Origin: Coprinellus micaceus
Taxonomy: Eukaryota; Basidiomycota; Agaricomycetes; Agaricales; Psathyrellaceae
Reading direction: 5' to 3'
Assembly: GCA_951394405.1 (NCBI GenBank)
Contig: OX596334.1
Location: forward strand, 5,022,001-5,086,000
Length of the DNA stretch: 64,000 nucleotides
Part shown: positions 32,621 through 44,480 of the stretch, one piece after another
Numbering within the stretch: position 1 is the first letter of the stretch
How the letters are laid out: each line of letters opens with the position of its first letter
Program-made: the position numbers and the translations under genes
The notes under the pieces: generated by a model
Database searches by the model: none
Told to the model about the DNA's origin: nothing
What the model saw: the letters and a program-made list of their open reading frames with translations, nothing else

Positions 32621-32695
32621 CGATTTGGTCGAGTCCGTGTCCGATTTGGTCGAGTCTGTGTCCGATTTGGCCGAGCTTGCGTACGATCTGGCCCA
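32621..32695 (+). repeat. 21-base subterminal tandem repeats
   Basis: Three and a half copies of a unit starting GATTTGGTCGAG and ending GTGTCC/GCGTAC. They lie about 160 bases inside the left end of the transposon. In CACTA-like elements, subterminal repeats are transposase binding sites; the same role here is inference. Confidence 0.65.
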
Positions 32696-33014
32696 GTTTT
32701 GTTTCAGAATGTGGTAACAGGATCTCACTGGCACCACACATGTTTACATATTAAAGCGTGTATTGAGACCAAGGTATAGAGGAAACAGAGGAGCATGTAC
32801 ACATTAGTTGGATGGGTAGTAGAGCTGAAGAGACATCTAGAGACGAGCCGAAAGCTGAGGTCAAGATAAGGAGGCGAAGGGAAAGCGAATCAAATCACGA
32901 TACCGACATAATGAAGTTAAGAAGAATAGACGGAATATATTGTATTGATACGGACGACCGAGCGTAGATGAATCTCGTGAGAAGTATATCTAGTCGAGAG
33001 GTGATGCAGAGGAA

Positions 33015-35453
33015 TTAACCATCATCCTCAATGTCAGGCAGGGCAAGCGCCCCTCGGAGGAAGCGAGACTTGGTGGTGCGGGGATTAGAAGGACCGGCCC
33101 TCCGAGAACTCTGTCTAGAGGCTTGGTTAAGGTTGCGTCCATATGAAAACAAAGGCGAGGACTTACATGGCCCTGTCAAGGATAGTGGATGTCAACCTAT
33201 GGTATCGGCTACATTGCTCCTCTCGAAGGTATGTAAGATCGTCGATGAAGGACTGGTAGGTGGTGGCGAATATGTCTGCGCGGAAGGGCGACTTTACATA
33301 GGTCCCGGTCTTCCAATCGTCGAGCTCAGCATACACCTTCCCCAGCAGCAAACGGCCGTCAATGAGAGAAGAAGCGCGATGGAGAACATGACATACCATG
33401 GTGGCTGCAAAGGCTAGGAGGGGCGCCGGGATCTCGGGCTCTTGATATGCTGAACTTGCCTCCATTGAGGAGCAGAACTCGGGGAGTATAGGGGTCCCAA
33501 CGGCGTTGCGGTCTTGGAAGAACCAGCGCACGATAGCAATGATGGCTTCGTGCTGATAGCCTTTCGATTCATCGTAACCTGCCTCATGGTTCTGGGAGTT
33601 CCCGGTGTAAAGGCAGGATGATAGCAATAAGAAAAGGAGACATGACTCACTGAAGCCGCAAATATAAAGACATCATCGTCCCTGAGCCGTTTGACCTCCT
33701 CGGCGCACTCAGGGCGAAGTCGGTAGTGCCCAGGTACACAGTTGCGAGCATAATCACGAACGTCACATCGTAGAGTGCCAAATCTTGCTCGGACCTTGAG
33801 AAAACGAGTTCAAGCCGGCGCTGAATGCACAAACAACTTGTAGACGTACTATTGCAATCAAATCGTTCCCATACTTCTCATCCTTCTTGATCAGAGTGGC
33901 CACTTTGTCTGAACCGTCGACTTCAGAGGCTGAAGCCGCAGTGTACAGCTCCTTTCGACAACGTCTTTCGAGTTCATGTGGAAGTGGATAGAAGTTCTCC
34001 GTCATGGCGTAACGGATCATGCCGCTGTTGGCGGTTTGGATGATTGACCTGAGCAACGCTGACTGCTGAAGAATAGGGACGCGGCTGCCTTTGTACACAA
34101 TGTCCCAAGCGTTGGCGTCCGAGTTGCTGTTGTCACTCTCCTCAGAGTCGGGTTCCGGGGTTGGTGCCCTGTGCTTATCATTGCGCTTCGATTTCTTCGT
34201 TCGATGGCTGGAATTCCGTGAGCGGGGAGCTTGGTCCAGGTCACTGAGGCGCTCATCGTCATCCCAGCCAGGCTGCTATAAGGACATCGGTGACGAGAGA
34301 CCAGGCACAGACAAAAACGCTCACCTCTGCTTCGAGCTTCATCTCTCGCTTTCCCGAAGGTTTGGTGCCACCCTTCCTCCGAAGCTATAGGCTGTGTATC
34401 AGTACCACAGACTACCCAGGACCAGCATGCTCACCTTAGCAGGTTTGCGATCGACGATCTCAACATCTTCATTGTTATTGAAAAGGCTAGTAACGGGATC
34501 ATGGGCATCCGAGAGCGGCGTCTCCTCTGGTTCAGAGGTCACACGGTGTGAGCGCTGTTTACCACGCCAAACAGGAATCTACATTCGTACATCAATCAGT
34601 CCCAATTCAGCGTCAACAGTCAACCTTGACCACATACCTCATAGTTGTTGCGCTTACCGTCATCCTCCTCCTCACCTTGGGAAGCCTGACCCTCCTCGAA
34701 GCGGCTTCCAGCGCCAATGTCATCGCTGTCCGACTCGGACTCTTCGACATCAATCTCTTCTTCTTGCTTGGCCTTGGATCGAGGACGGGGCCGCGTTTCG
34801 CGAGGTTCTGAATCGTCTCGGTCCTCATCGACATTGATCTCCTCTGGAGCCCTGAACTCTGACGCGATGTGGTTAGTTTGGAGAGTCAAGAACAGCAGAG
34901 TAAGGCCGATGAGACGTACTTCTTGCCTTTGATTGCGTCGGACGATGGGGACCTCTATCAATGTGAACCTTGCCTCCCGAGGATGACTCGGACTTGTTAC
35001 CTATCCATGGATCAGCCAGCCGTCACGCACTCAGTATGGCCGACGCGAAACTCACTCTTCAAGACCTTTTTCGAAGCCTTGTCCACCTTTGCTGCTGCCT
35101 TGAGTTCTGCTGCCCGAGCCTTCTTTGACGGCGCTCCATGCTCATCGGCATTTGATATAGTCCGCTTCTTTGCCTTCGTGGTGGTGGATTTGGAGGATGA
35201 ACCTGCTTCCCGTTCTTGCTGTGTCAGAGATTAACGTCAATGGAAAGGCGATGAACACACCTTGTTGTTTCGAAGGCTTGCCTTGGCCTAAAGAGGGAAG
35301 GATAGGTAAGTTCCTCCAAGTCCATGCCACATCACCACTGGTCAGGGAATAGGGTGACTCACGTCTTTCCTGCACATCCTCATCCATAGAAACATGCTCT
35401 TCCATCTCCTCTCGCCTTCGCTGGCCTCTCGTTCTTGCTGAACTGGACCCCAT
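33015..35453 (-). CDS. DUF6532-type protein carried by the transposon
   Basis: Twelve exons from 35453 down to 33015 give 604 residues: 35453-35363, 35287-35259, 35218-35056, 35000-34920, 34858-34638, 34578-34435, 34384-34325, 34275-33850, 33794-33651, 33582-33397, 33336-33167, 33114-33015. Residues 1-325 are charged and disordered, with acidic runs and basic, nuclear-localisation-like patches. From VPILQQSALLRSI (residue 329) to near residue 590 the protein resembles the Agaricomycete family DUF6532, with its typical block of paired aromatic residues, EIPAPLLAFAATM, DWKTGTYV and FRADIFATTYQSF. The biochemical role of this family is unknown. The gene lies between the transposon ends and diverges from the transposase, so an accessory function in transposition or chromatin binding is plausible. 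The exon 1-2 and 2-3 joins are the least certain. Confidence 0.75.
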
Positions 35454-35777
35454 CGGTGTCTGTGACCTCCTTGCAGACTTTGTGACGTAGTCTAGCAAGC
35501 AGGTCGGCTCGCGAGCGTAAAGCAAAAAGGGGTGTGGAGAACAACAGTGGCAGGAGCAAGTACTGTAATGCAGGTAGGAGTTGTGGCTGCAAGTTTGCGT
35601 TGAGCGTTGTGGAGGCACAGTGTCGTGGCGCAAAGACAGGTCTCCCGTCTGATCTTGCATGTTTGTGTAAGTATCACATCCACATCAGCCCAACAAATTG
35701 GGCTTACCCCAAAGGCACCGCCCAACAAGCTCGCTACCCTCTCTTGCTGCCTTGTCTTTTTACGCTTCGATCGCACA
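35454..35777. promoter_or_regulatory. Shared divergent promoter inside the transposon
   Basis: The 324 bases separate the start codons of the two divergent transposon genes, so they must hold both promoters. No clear TATA box was identified. Confidence 0.4.
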
Positions 35778-38700
35778 ATGTCTTCCAACGGGGACCAAGT
35801 TAACTGCCCAGCATGCGGAGCCTCAGTTAATCGCAGCTTTCTGACACTTCACCAGACTCGTCGCACCGCCGATGAACGCTGTCGCTCCTGGTACCGACAG
35901 TTCCAACTCCAGTCGATCAATGAACTGGACAGATCTGTGTCTCCTCCCGGCCACTCTTCGCAAGAGTCTAGTTCCACCCCACCAGCCCACGCCCCGGAAC
36001 CTCACGTAGAACCCAAAATTGCTGCAGACTGCCGAGGGGACTTGTTTGGGGATTACGAAGACTATCAAAACGACTTCCAGCCTTCGTTCCCTCTAGATGA
36101 CGGAGACGTTGAAATGGGAGACATTTCTGGAGGCATTAACGACTTCGCTGTTCACGGTATGTTGGTGGCTTTGGGCTTCGCTCAGCCGCCATCCAAGCTG
36201 ACTTCGTTTTTTTGTTATTAGAGGACGATGTCTCTTCCGTCTCGGATTCAGACTCAGAAAATTTCTTAGAAGATGGCACTGGCGAAGACGGCGAAGGGAT
36301 CTTCGAGCTCGAACGGCCTGACGCACCAGAAGAAGCCCCTCAAGGCGAGACCCAGGAGGACCCGCCCGTGGCACAACCAGCATCAGCAGACTCTCACGTT
36401 ACTCCAGCACCTTCGCCCCAGCCGTCGTCCCCAAGCCCATTCCCAGCAATAACAATACATTATGGCCGAGGGGCTGGTAAACCCGTTCCTGCAAATATGG
36501 GGGAAGATAGGAGCCCCGAGCACGCCAAGTATCAGCAGACCCTTAACTCGTCGGGTTCAAATATCTACCACCCTTTTCAATCGCGCCTTGAGTGGGAGTT
36601 TGCGAAATGGGCCAAGTTCCGGGGACCAAGCTCAACAGCGGTGTCTGAACTGCTCGGGATCGAAGGGGTAAGTGTTTTCATTATGCTTGCATGTTTTGCC
36701 GGTCGCTAATCGTGGCATTATTGCCTCAGGTTGTCGAGAGGCTGGGGTTGAGTTTCAAGAACTCACGAGAGCTGAACCAGCGCATCGATGAAGAGCTTCC
36801 CGGACGTCCACAGTTCCACCGCCATAATATAGAGGTTGGCGGAGAAATCTTCGAAGTTTACTTCAGAGATGTTGAAGCCTGTATCCGTGCCCTCTTTTCG
36901 GACCCACACCTTGCAGCGCACCTCAAGCACGCCCCAGAGAAACACTTTGCGGATGAGGAGAAGACAATCCGCATCTATCATGACATCCACACTGGAGAAT
37001 GGTGGTGGAGTACCCAGGTACGTGACACTAAAGCTCTCAACTTCCTCATCCTGACTGTATGCATGAATTATAGGAATTACTCGATGCTGATGTTGGGCGT
37101 GGCAGGACCATCATCCCCATCATCCTCTCCTCCGACAAAACACAGTTGACCTTGTTCCGGAACAAGGCTGCGTATCCCCTCTACATGACCATTGGCAACA
37201 TACCCAAAGAGCTTCGTCGGAAACCATCATTCCGGGCTTACGTGCTCTTGGGGTATCTTCCCACCTCCCGCCTCTCCCACATCACATGCAAGGCTGCTCG
37301 ACGGCGTTGTCTATCGAACCTATACCATGCGTGCCTCGAGCGTATTCTCCGCCCACTTCAGGCAGCTGGGGAGGAAGGGATCACGGTCTCCGACGGATTT
37401 GGCGTGGTTCGGCATTGTCACCCCATTTTTGCCGCCTTTATCGGCGACTATCCCGAGCAGGTGCTTGTCACTGGCGTCATCTCTGGTGACTGCGTTAAGT
37501 GCCCTATACCCAAGGACCAGCTTGGAGACCTGCAACCAGACCCTGGTGGAAGGTCACTGAAGACGATGCTGGACCTACTCGATGATTTCGAGCACACCAC
37601 TGGTGGCTACGTTCAATTCGCTCGTGGGTGCAAGGATGCACGACTCAAGCCTATCGTGGCGCCATTTTGGGATGGCCTTGCGTACGCCCACGTTTACCGG
37701 TCAATCACCCCCGATATCTTGCATCAACTCTACCAAGGGGTCATGAAGCACATGGTGGCTTGGTTGGTCGAGGTGTATGGGGCTGCGGAGATCGATGCCC
37801 GCTGTCGGCGGCTGCCGCCCAATCACAATATTCACCTATTTATGAAGGGAATTTCTTCTCTATCCCGGGTCACCGGCCAGGAGCACGCCTCGATCTGTCA
37901 ATTTCTCCTCGCCCTTGTCATTGACGCAGTCCCTATCTGTCACTCTCCAACAACCGCCACCACTCGCCATCGTCTACTCAAGTCATTGAGAGGTCTTTTG
38001 GACTTCCTCTTTCTCGCGCAGTATCCCATTCATACGACCGTGACGCTGCAGCTTATGGATAACGCTCTGGCTCGTTTTCATGCGGACAAGGATGTCTTCA
38101 TTGAGCTGGGTGTGCGTCAACACTTCAATATTCCCAAGCTGCACTTCGCCATCCATTACGTGCACCTGATCAAGCTATTCGGAACCACGGACAACTTCAA
38201 CACCGAATACACCGAGCGCCTCCACATCGATCTTGCCAAAGATGCATACGCCGCAACCAACCGAAAGGACGAGTTCCCTCAGATGACAGTGTGGCTCATG
38301 CGGCGGGAGAAAATGACCCGTCATGCGGAGTATGTGTCTTGGCGTCTCGCTGGGTCACCCCTCCTCGAACCAGTAACGCCCATGATACCAGGCATGGATC
38401 TCCACCGCAGAGTGCATATGGCCAAGCATCCGTCCGTTCAGGGTGTCTACCTGGAAGACATTGAATCGAAGTATGGTGCCACGCATTTCCGAGCTGCATT
38501 TGCTCGATATGTCGTCTCGAGCAACAACCCCGACATTTCGCACACGGCTCTCGAGTCTCAAATCCGCCATCTACGGCTCCCCTTTCGCAAAATCCCCGTA
38601 TGGCACCGCATCAAGTGGCTTCAGGACGATGCGTATACTGGCAAGACTTCTACTGCCGACTCTGTGCATGCTAAAGTATCGCAGAAGACAACAACGGGGT

Positions 38701-39190
38701 GTCTCCCAGCCAGATTTGATACTGTCCTGGTTGATGACGGTACGGGGACAGAGTCGGGTCTCAAAGGCAAGTTCTCCCTCTATTGGTTCTCAATACTTGG
38801 CGTGCTGAGATCAAAATATCCGCCCTTCTAGGCAGGCGTGTAGGGAGAGTTCGAGTCGTTTTCTCCATACCGGATAATTCAATTGAGCAACTGTTCAATG
38901 TGGGCATCGAAGTTCCGCACCACTTCGCTTATATTGACTGGTTCACGCCGTTTAAATCTGCTCCAGAACCCCATCATGGATTGTATAAGATATCCTACTC
39001 TCGTTTACATGACGGCTCAAACTTATCCAGTATCGTGCCCATCGGTAACATCTTCCGTAGTGCCCACTTATACCCTTCCTTTGGTAGAGCGGCGCCAGTG
39101 GCCTGGTCGAGTGACCTGGTTCTCGATCAGTGCAAGACATTCTTCCTGAACCCCTTCACGGACAAGCACATGTTTCGATCTATCACGTAG
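35778..39190 (+). CDS. Plavaka transposase
   Basis: Five exons (35778-36156, 36222-36667, 36730-37017, 37074-38766, 38832-39190) give 1054 residues. A C2HC zinc finger opens the protein (Cys10, Cys13, His25, Cys35), followed by an acidic linker. The catalytic region carries the Plavaka hallmarks: Asp392 in SSDKTQLTLF, Asp585 in PDILHQLYQGVMKH, and acidic residues at about 749-752 in NTEYTERLHIDL. The C-terminal block RRVGRVRVVF and AYIDWFTPF is also typical. The last intron begins GCAAGT, a GC-AG intron, which is needed to keep the frame. No internal stop or frameshift is seen, so the enzyme may be active. It should bind the terminal and subterminal repeats and cut at the ends. Confidence 0.88.
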
Positions 39191-39441
39191 CATATATACC
39201 CGCTTCATGCGCCAAATCCCCTTCTCCTACCTTGAGCGGCACCGAACACCATGCGTGTAGACGCCCAACAAGCATTGAAGCTTGAACTCGAGTCAGATGG
39301 GACTCGAAAAAGTTGAATATAATCGTGTCAGATTCGGTCGAACCGGTGAAAAATTGCGACCAGCTGGAAAGCCTCCAACCGAGCTGAGTCGAGCTGTGTC
39401 CATTTCGTTCCAATCCGTGCCAATTGGGCCGGGTCTGTACG

Positions 39442-39478
39442 AATTGATCCAATTTTGATTTTTGGGTTTTTCCTGATG
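39442..39478 (-). repeat. Right terminal inverted repeat
   Basis: Complement of the left end over the outer 16 bases, less exact inward. The next base outside is the G of the duplicated GA. Confidence 0.75.
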
Positions 39479-40240
39479 GATCTCCATTTCCCCGACATAT
39501 CCCACCCATGCACGTCCACGGAGACGACCTCTGGGTTCTCGGAAGCTCGAGCGACGATGAGCCTCAGAATCTGAGGGTTAACCGTTATATACTTCCCGGT
39601 GGTGGGTCCGTGGACCTCACCAAGATCTCCTTAAACGTGAACCGTTGTTCGTATTCAAGGCCGAGGGCTGATGAGTGAGAGACGCGTTTGAATTCGGTTA
39701 GAAACGAGGTTTGGGTTCAAAGGAGGGCGTTTGGGGGAATGGGAAGTTGAAACAGCGACGAAGGATGCGGTCGCGGTCGAGGTCGAGGGTCGACAATGCC
39801 ATCGCGAAATTCGATACAGCGGTCGTCGATGTCCTTCCCCTTTAGACCTTCCCCCTAGTTTGAAGTCCCTCTCCACCTTGACGTTCTTCTCCACTTTGGC
39901 CTTCCCCTGCTGCGGTCGGCGTTTGAGGTGGTTAATCGAGGTTGCTTTGAGTCGTTGGGTGGTGGGTGCTTCACTTGGACTCGATGTCTGTCTATTTACG
40001 TGGTTCCCTCTATGCTGAGAGCCGCACAGACGTTAGGACTTACTAGTGGGTTCAATCTCACTCAAAGTCGCCAAGCTTGTTCTCCCCCTACCGCCTCCTT
40101 CGATCCAAGTGAAGTCGCGGAGCTGTCACTGTCCGTGTCTAACTATCCTAACTGTTTTTTTCATTCGTGACTCCAATACATAGGATTCAGTGAACGTACA
40201 ATTCGTGGTACGAAGAGTATTCATGATCTTTTTCCAATCC
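39479..40240 (+). other. Right flank of the Plavaka element (relic sequence)
   Basis: Aligns with about 9721-10150, including CACGGAGACGACCTC and the degenerate CTTCCCC minisatellite near 39830-39910. The end leads into the F-box stub. No intact gene is present. Confidence 0.45.
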
Positions 40241-40360
40241 TGGGAGATGGAGACTCCTCGCAATTATCACCCTCGACGCCAACTACGTTCAGACTTCACA
40301 AGAACCAGACACGCTCAAGGCACTCACCGAGGAGGTATTGGCCGAGATCAAGGTTGAGAC
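40241..40360 (+). pseudogene. Truncated, frameshifted F-box gene stub
   Basis: From about 40245 the sequence follows the first 30-odd codons of the F-box genes (ATGGAGACTCCTCGC versus ATGGAAGACTCCTCGC). It lacks one A in the third codon, which breaks the frame. The match then runs directly into the 3' flank of UPO copy 3, so most of the gene and its intergenic region were deleted. Confidence 0.7.
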
Positions 40361-40501
40361 CCTGACGGCGCATTTCGTGGAAAGGGTTCCAGACAATATA
40401 TAAAGTATTCCCGAGGGGAGTACAACGAGAGGAACTACAGGGGGTGCCAACCGTACGCCAAGCCAGATGTAGCCTGGCTTGCAGAGGTTACGTGTGTACG
40501 G

Positions 40502-41842
40502 TTACAAGGTCCCGTACGGGAATAGCTCGGGACAATCATCACCACGCCCCGCAAACGCGTTGTACAAGAAGCCAAGGTTGATAATGAGGTTGCGCCTCAA
40601 GACTCCTGTGGGGTCTGGGTAGAGACCCTTGATGGTCTTGTTCACCAAGTTGATGTACAGGCCGCAGACGTTGCTGAAGTCGCCGCTGGTGGGGTCAGGG
40701 GTGAAAGTGTTAACTCCATCGACGTTACGACCCGCAGCAATGGGATATGCGGCAAAGATTTCGGCGGATCCAGTACCTCCGGTCGGTGCAGGGGCCCTCC
40801 AGAAGTCGACAGGGAACTTGGAGTCCCTGAAGAAGAGGGTCGCGTTGGCAATATCGAGGTTGGCGGTGGGACGCTCGGTGATACGCCCGTCGACAAAGAA
40901 CGCATATGGGAAGGTCACTTCGGCATAAGCGGTGAAGAATCGGGGCGAAGTGAAGTCAAACGTGGGATTGGTTGCAATAGATTCCTGAATGCGTTGGTGG
41001 CGGAGCTCTTTGGCGACTTCGAGGTTGTAGAATCCACCACCGAATCTATTGCTGTAATCGACGAACTGTGAAATATACTTATGAGACCACTGCGTTGAGA
41101 GACGACCATGGTGAGATACTGACCTGGTCGAATAAAGTCTGGTTGAAGCTATGGTTGTCCCCGAAGAAGAAATCGCCACGGGTGATGCTCGCATCCCCCT
41201 CGAAGACGGTGTGGGTGTTCAAACCGCCGACAATCGCAGGGGGTGGCGGGTCCTCCCCGGTCTTCGCTGTCTTCCCGCCAATGCTGAGGAGATCGGTGAC
41301 GAGGTTTCCATCAACGAGGTGGGCGGAATATGTGGTGAATCGAGCGACTTGATTGTCCATGTTGAAGCCTGTGGTACGATGGGGTGAGTGTGCTGAGTTC
41401 CGGGCCTCAAGTTCCACTTGTAACGTACCTTCCTGAACGGCGTTGATAATCTGTGTAGGAGTGGCGACTCCGTCACGAGGTAAGTACTGATTACAGACAA
41501 TAGGTTAGCGCTATTGGGCGGAGAGAACGACGCGTCGCTTAAAAGCGGGCTTACTCCATGCGATGCGAGCGTATTCAGTCCTGGGCACGGCCCTCGAATA
41601 TCTCCTGGCTGAAGTGGCTGCCAGGGGTGGTCGGCGTCGTTGACCAGCTTGGGGCCGTCGGACTCGAGTGGCCCTGGAGGGTTCGGGGGGAGAACTTGGG
41701 GCAGGCGTGCAACCAACTCGTCGAGCTCCCTCCCGGATAACCCACCAAGAGACATGTATGAGGGGAATGCGAGAGTCGAGGACAGGTGTGCCAACAGCGA
41801 GAGGATCGTGAATAGCGGGAGGAAGGAAGACTTTAGGGCCAT
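40502..41842 (-). CDS. Unspecific peroxygenase (heme-thiolate), copy 3
   Basis: Exons 41842-41555, 41486-41429, 41368-41124 and 41065-40502 repeat the 288-58-245-564 pattern; 384 residues. The signal peptide, Cys86 ligand, EGD at 172-174, and Arg239/Glu246 (PRFFTAYAEVTF) are present. The glycine just before Glu246 in copies 1 and 2 is alanine here. Met119 again replaces the phenylalanine known from Agrocybe UPO. No disabling change is seen, even though its F-box neighbour is destroyed. Expected product: secreted peroxygenase. Confidence 0.92.
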
Positions 41843-41934
41843 GATCGCAACTGTTCGGGAAACGCTGGGAATGAGTGCGGATATTTCCTGCTGAGGAATG
41901 GGTACACTGAAGTAGCGTGACGATTCTCTGAAGG

Positions 41935-41941
41935 CTTTATA
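41935..41941 (-). promoter_or_regulatory. TATA box of UPO copy 3
   Basis: TATAAAG on the minus strand about 93 bases before the ATG, preceded by CAGGCAAAACGCC as in copy 1. Confidence 0.5.
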
Positions 41942-42019
41942 GGCGTTTTGCCTGTGTAACATATGGAGCAATGCCGTCGTAGTACTGACTAACTGAGTTC
42001 TACAGAAGTCCCATCTCAA

Positions 42020-42985
42020 AAGGCGCTGTGATAATTCGTCGTAATCCTTGGCGGATATCTCCGTCCCCGTCAGGCCTGGATGTTCGCTGTAGGTCCTCTT
42101 CTCAGACAAACGTTACGACAGTATCTGTAAGTCGCGAAGTTGTAACCCAATGCCAACGCTAATGCGTACAACATGCCGAGTTAAATTGGGAGCGACGGCT
42201 TGTTATGGAATTGGTACTATTCTTAAGTCAGCGACCCTATCATATGCTCCTCGTTGGAAAGTCCTCGCCATCCCTCATTAGCGTCTCCTTCGACCATGGA
42301 CTTCGGGGAACAGATGGGCCAGGGCATTTGGTTCTGCGGTGTGTCGCGGTGTTGTCGCGGCGCTCGGATTTGCTCCACCAGTGTTCTAACATTATGAGGT
42401 GCCTCTCTCATCACCGTAACCAAGCATGCTGACTCAGACCAAATCATACGTGCGCAGCTGGTACTAGGAGAGGACGTCTACAGTCGTGACTGCGCAAGCT
42501 CTATTTCTATCACTACATCCCCTAGCAATCAATAATCCAGCGACTTGTTACGGTCAATCCCCTTTCGAAGGCCTTAGCGCCCGTTGATCTAGACCTTCCA
42601 GTTTTGGAACCGCGTTCTTCCTGTGAGAGAAAGACAATCGGTCTCCGATGGAAGAGGCATTCGTGTAATAAGCATTGGCAGTATCCAGTGGTGCCAAGAG
42701 AGAAGCGTTAACCACTTCCGATCATCCGAGTAGCGGGCCTAGTTGGTTTTGAGGGGCCGAAAATTACAGACGCGGCACCGTACCTACCGCGCACCTTCGG
42801 AATAGGAGTGATTCTACTGGACGATGGAAGGCAAAGACTCAGGGGTAATGGCGACAGCATGGGCTTCCGTACTTGACGTCAAGACGGTGCTTCCTTCGAG
42901 AATGGGAACCTTATCCTTCGCCTCAAATATAACAGTGGCCAAGTCAGCTGGTTTGTCAGCCTGAAATCGGGCTTGAGGACCCAGA
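42020..42985 (-). promoter_or_regulatory. Conserved upstream segment of UPO copy 3
   Basis: Matches the proximal 0.95 kb of the segments upstream of copies 1 and 2, including TTACGACAGTATCTGT near 42112. The similarity stops near 42985, where a U unit begins. It is closer to copy 1 than to copy 2 by eye. Confidence 0.5.
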
Positions 42986-43033
42986 GTTTTACGAGCAGAA
43001 CGGCTAGGAGGAAGCACTACCCAGCAGCCCTGA

Positions 43034-44480
43034 ATGGCCAAACATGCCGACGCTGGAGCATAGTTAGAGACTAGGGTGTAGTGAGTGCCCACGGCGGGTA
43101 TGAAAAGCGGCTGCGGGGAGCATGCAGAAGCGAGAATATGACACAGTCGGCACTAGGAAATGACACCCGAGTCTACGCAGATCCAGTTCGGGATGATACT
43201 CTCTAGGCTTCCATATCTCAAAAGGAGGGGATACGACATATTTCCATAGAGAGGTCACCTCCTGTATGGAATGCGTAGATCGGAGGTAGATCAAGATCAT
43301 GCTTGGTCTGGGGTTCTCCGTAGCCGGACTACATAGACAGAGGGAGTCGCCGTGGTCCGAGTTTCGACGCTGCACAAGCTCGCAGCCGAGAGAGGACCCA
43401 ATGAGCTAGAGCTATACTGTTATCACTCGAATATCAGATCCAAAGAGGCCAGAGCATGCGGTTTGGGAGTAGTAGGGACGGTTACAGACCAGTCCGCGGC
43501 GGATGTAGCGAGGAACCTGAATCTATCCGCGTTTCACGCCGGAGATTCCCATGCCATTCGTCAGGCGGGCTGTCCAGAGAGGGGTCCTGCGGAAATCGAA
43601 AGGCGATTGTCGATGCGTAGAACACATCGCGGACCTGACTGCCCCAATATCAGCCCCATCGTCGTCCCCAATCCAATCCACCCCAAGCCATGTCGTAACC
43701 CTAACCGTATTCCAAGTCGAGGTGAAATACGAGATGGTTCCATACGGGGTTTACCTTCCGTATCCTCACTAGGGAGCGCGTAGACAAAGCTTACCACTGC
43801 GGGTGATTCTCCAGAACCCGCCCGGCGAGATGTCCAGTCGACAACCGGCGGAAAGGAGGAAGGTGGTAGTACGCTGTCCAGATTCGAAAGTATCCGTGCG
43901 TTAAACGATGAATCGGAATCCCAGAAGGAATACAATGAACAGTCCTTCGTTCTCCACGAACTAGAAGTGGTGGTTGGGGAGCGGGGTGGCGTTTAGAGCG
44001 CCGCCAACGGGGAACGTCGAGAAGATCGCGATTGCACGCCTCCAGCGATTGGGATTCCCACAATAATCGCGTAGAGAGACTCCGGTTCCGAAACACGCGC
44101 GATAGTGAACGGCTAAGCTAAGGTCTAAAGCACATCGGGGACGGGGAGATACTTTGACATCCCACTAAGGATCGACGAATCGCAGATTGCCTCGGTGCGA
44201 GAGATCCCGCGGAATCGTTCCATTCGTCAAGGATTCGCCGGATATACGCACAGCCGTGGCTGAGAGAGCGAGTAGAAGAGGGAGACAAGGGAAGGATCCG
44301 TCGAGCTGGTGGGTGGTCACGGCTATGGTCATGGTCAAGTGAAGAGAAGGAACGTGCACACACCAATCCCGTCGGCGATGGCGGATCAGGGGCTTCGGCG
44401 TTTGCCAAGCGCCCCTATCTCCACCACGAGCAGCTCGTCGTTGACCCTCGCCGAGATGCTGGGGGGTGGTCTTGGCAAAT
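43034..44480 (+). repeat. Dispersed unit U, copy 3 (lacks the 3' part)
   Basis: Collinear with 20710-21600 and 30360-31240, for example TCTACGCAGATCCAGTTCGG near 43173 and TGGCGGATCAGGGGCTTCGGC near 44380. The core with GGCGGAGCC found in the other two copies is missing. Confidence 0.5.

Larger units (their letters stand above)
32460..39478. mobile_element. Plavaka-type DNA transposon, 7.0 kb
   Basis: The ends are inverted repeats starting CATCAGGAAAAACCCA (left) and, at the right, TGGGTTTTTCCTGATG. A weaker match continues inward to about 36 bases. GA stands on both outer sides (32458-32459 and 39479-39480), consistent with a 2-base target duplication. A paralogous locus near 9.7 kb has the flanks joined with a single GA. 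Inside lie two divergently transcribed genes: a DUF6532-type protein (-) and the transposase (+). Plavaka elements are a basidiomycete group related to the CACTA/CMC superfamily. Both genes and both ends look intact, so the insertion may be fairly recent. Confidence 0.8.
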
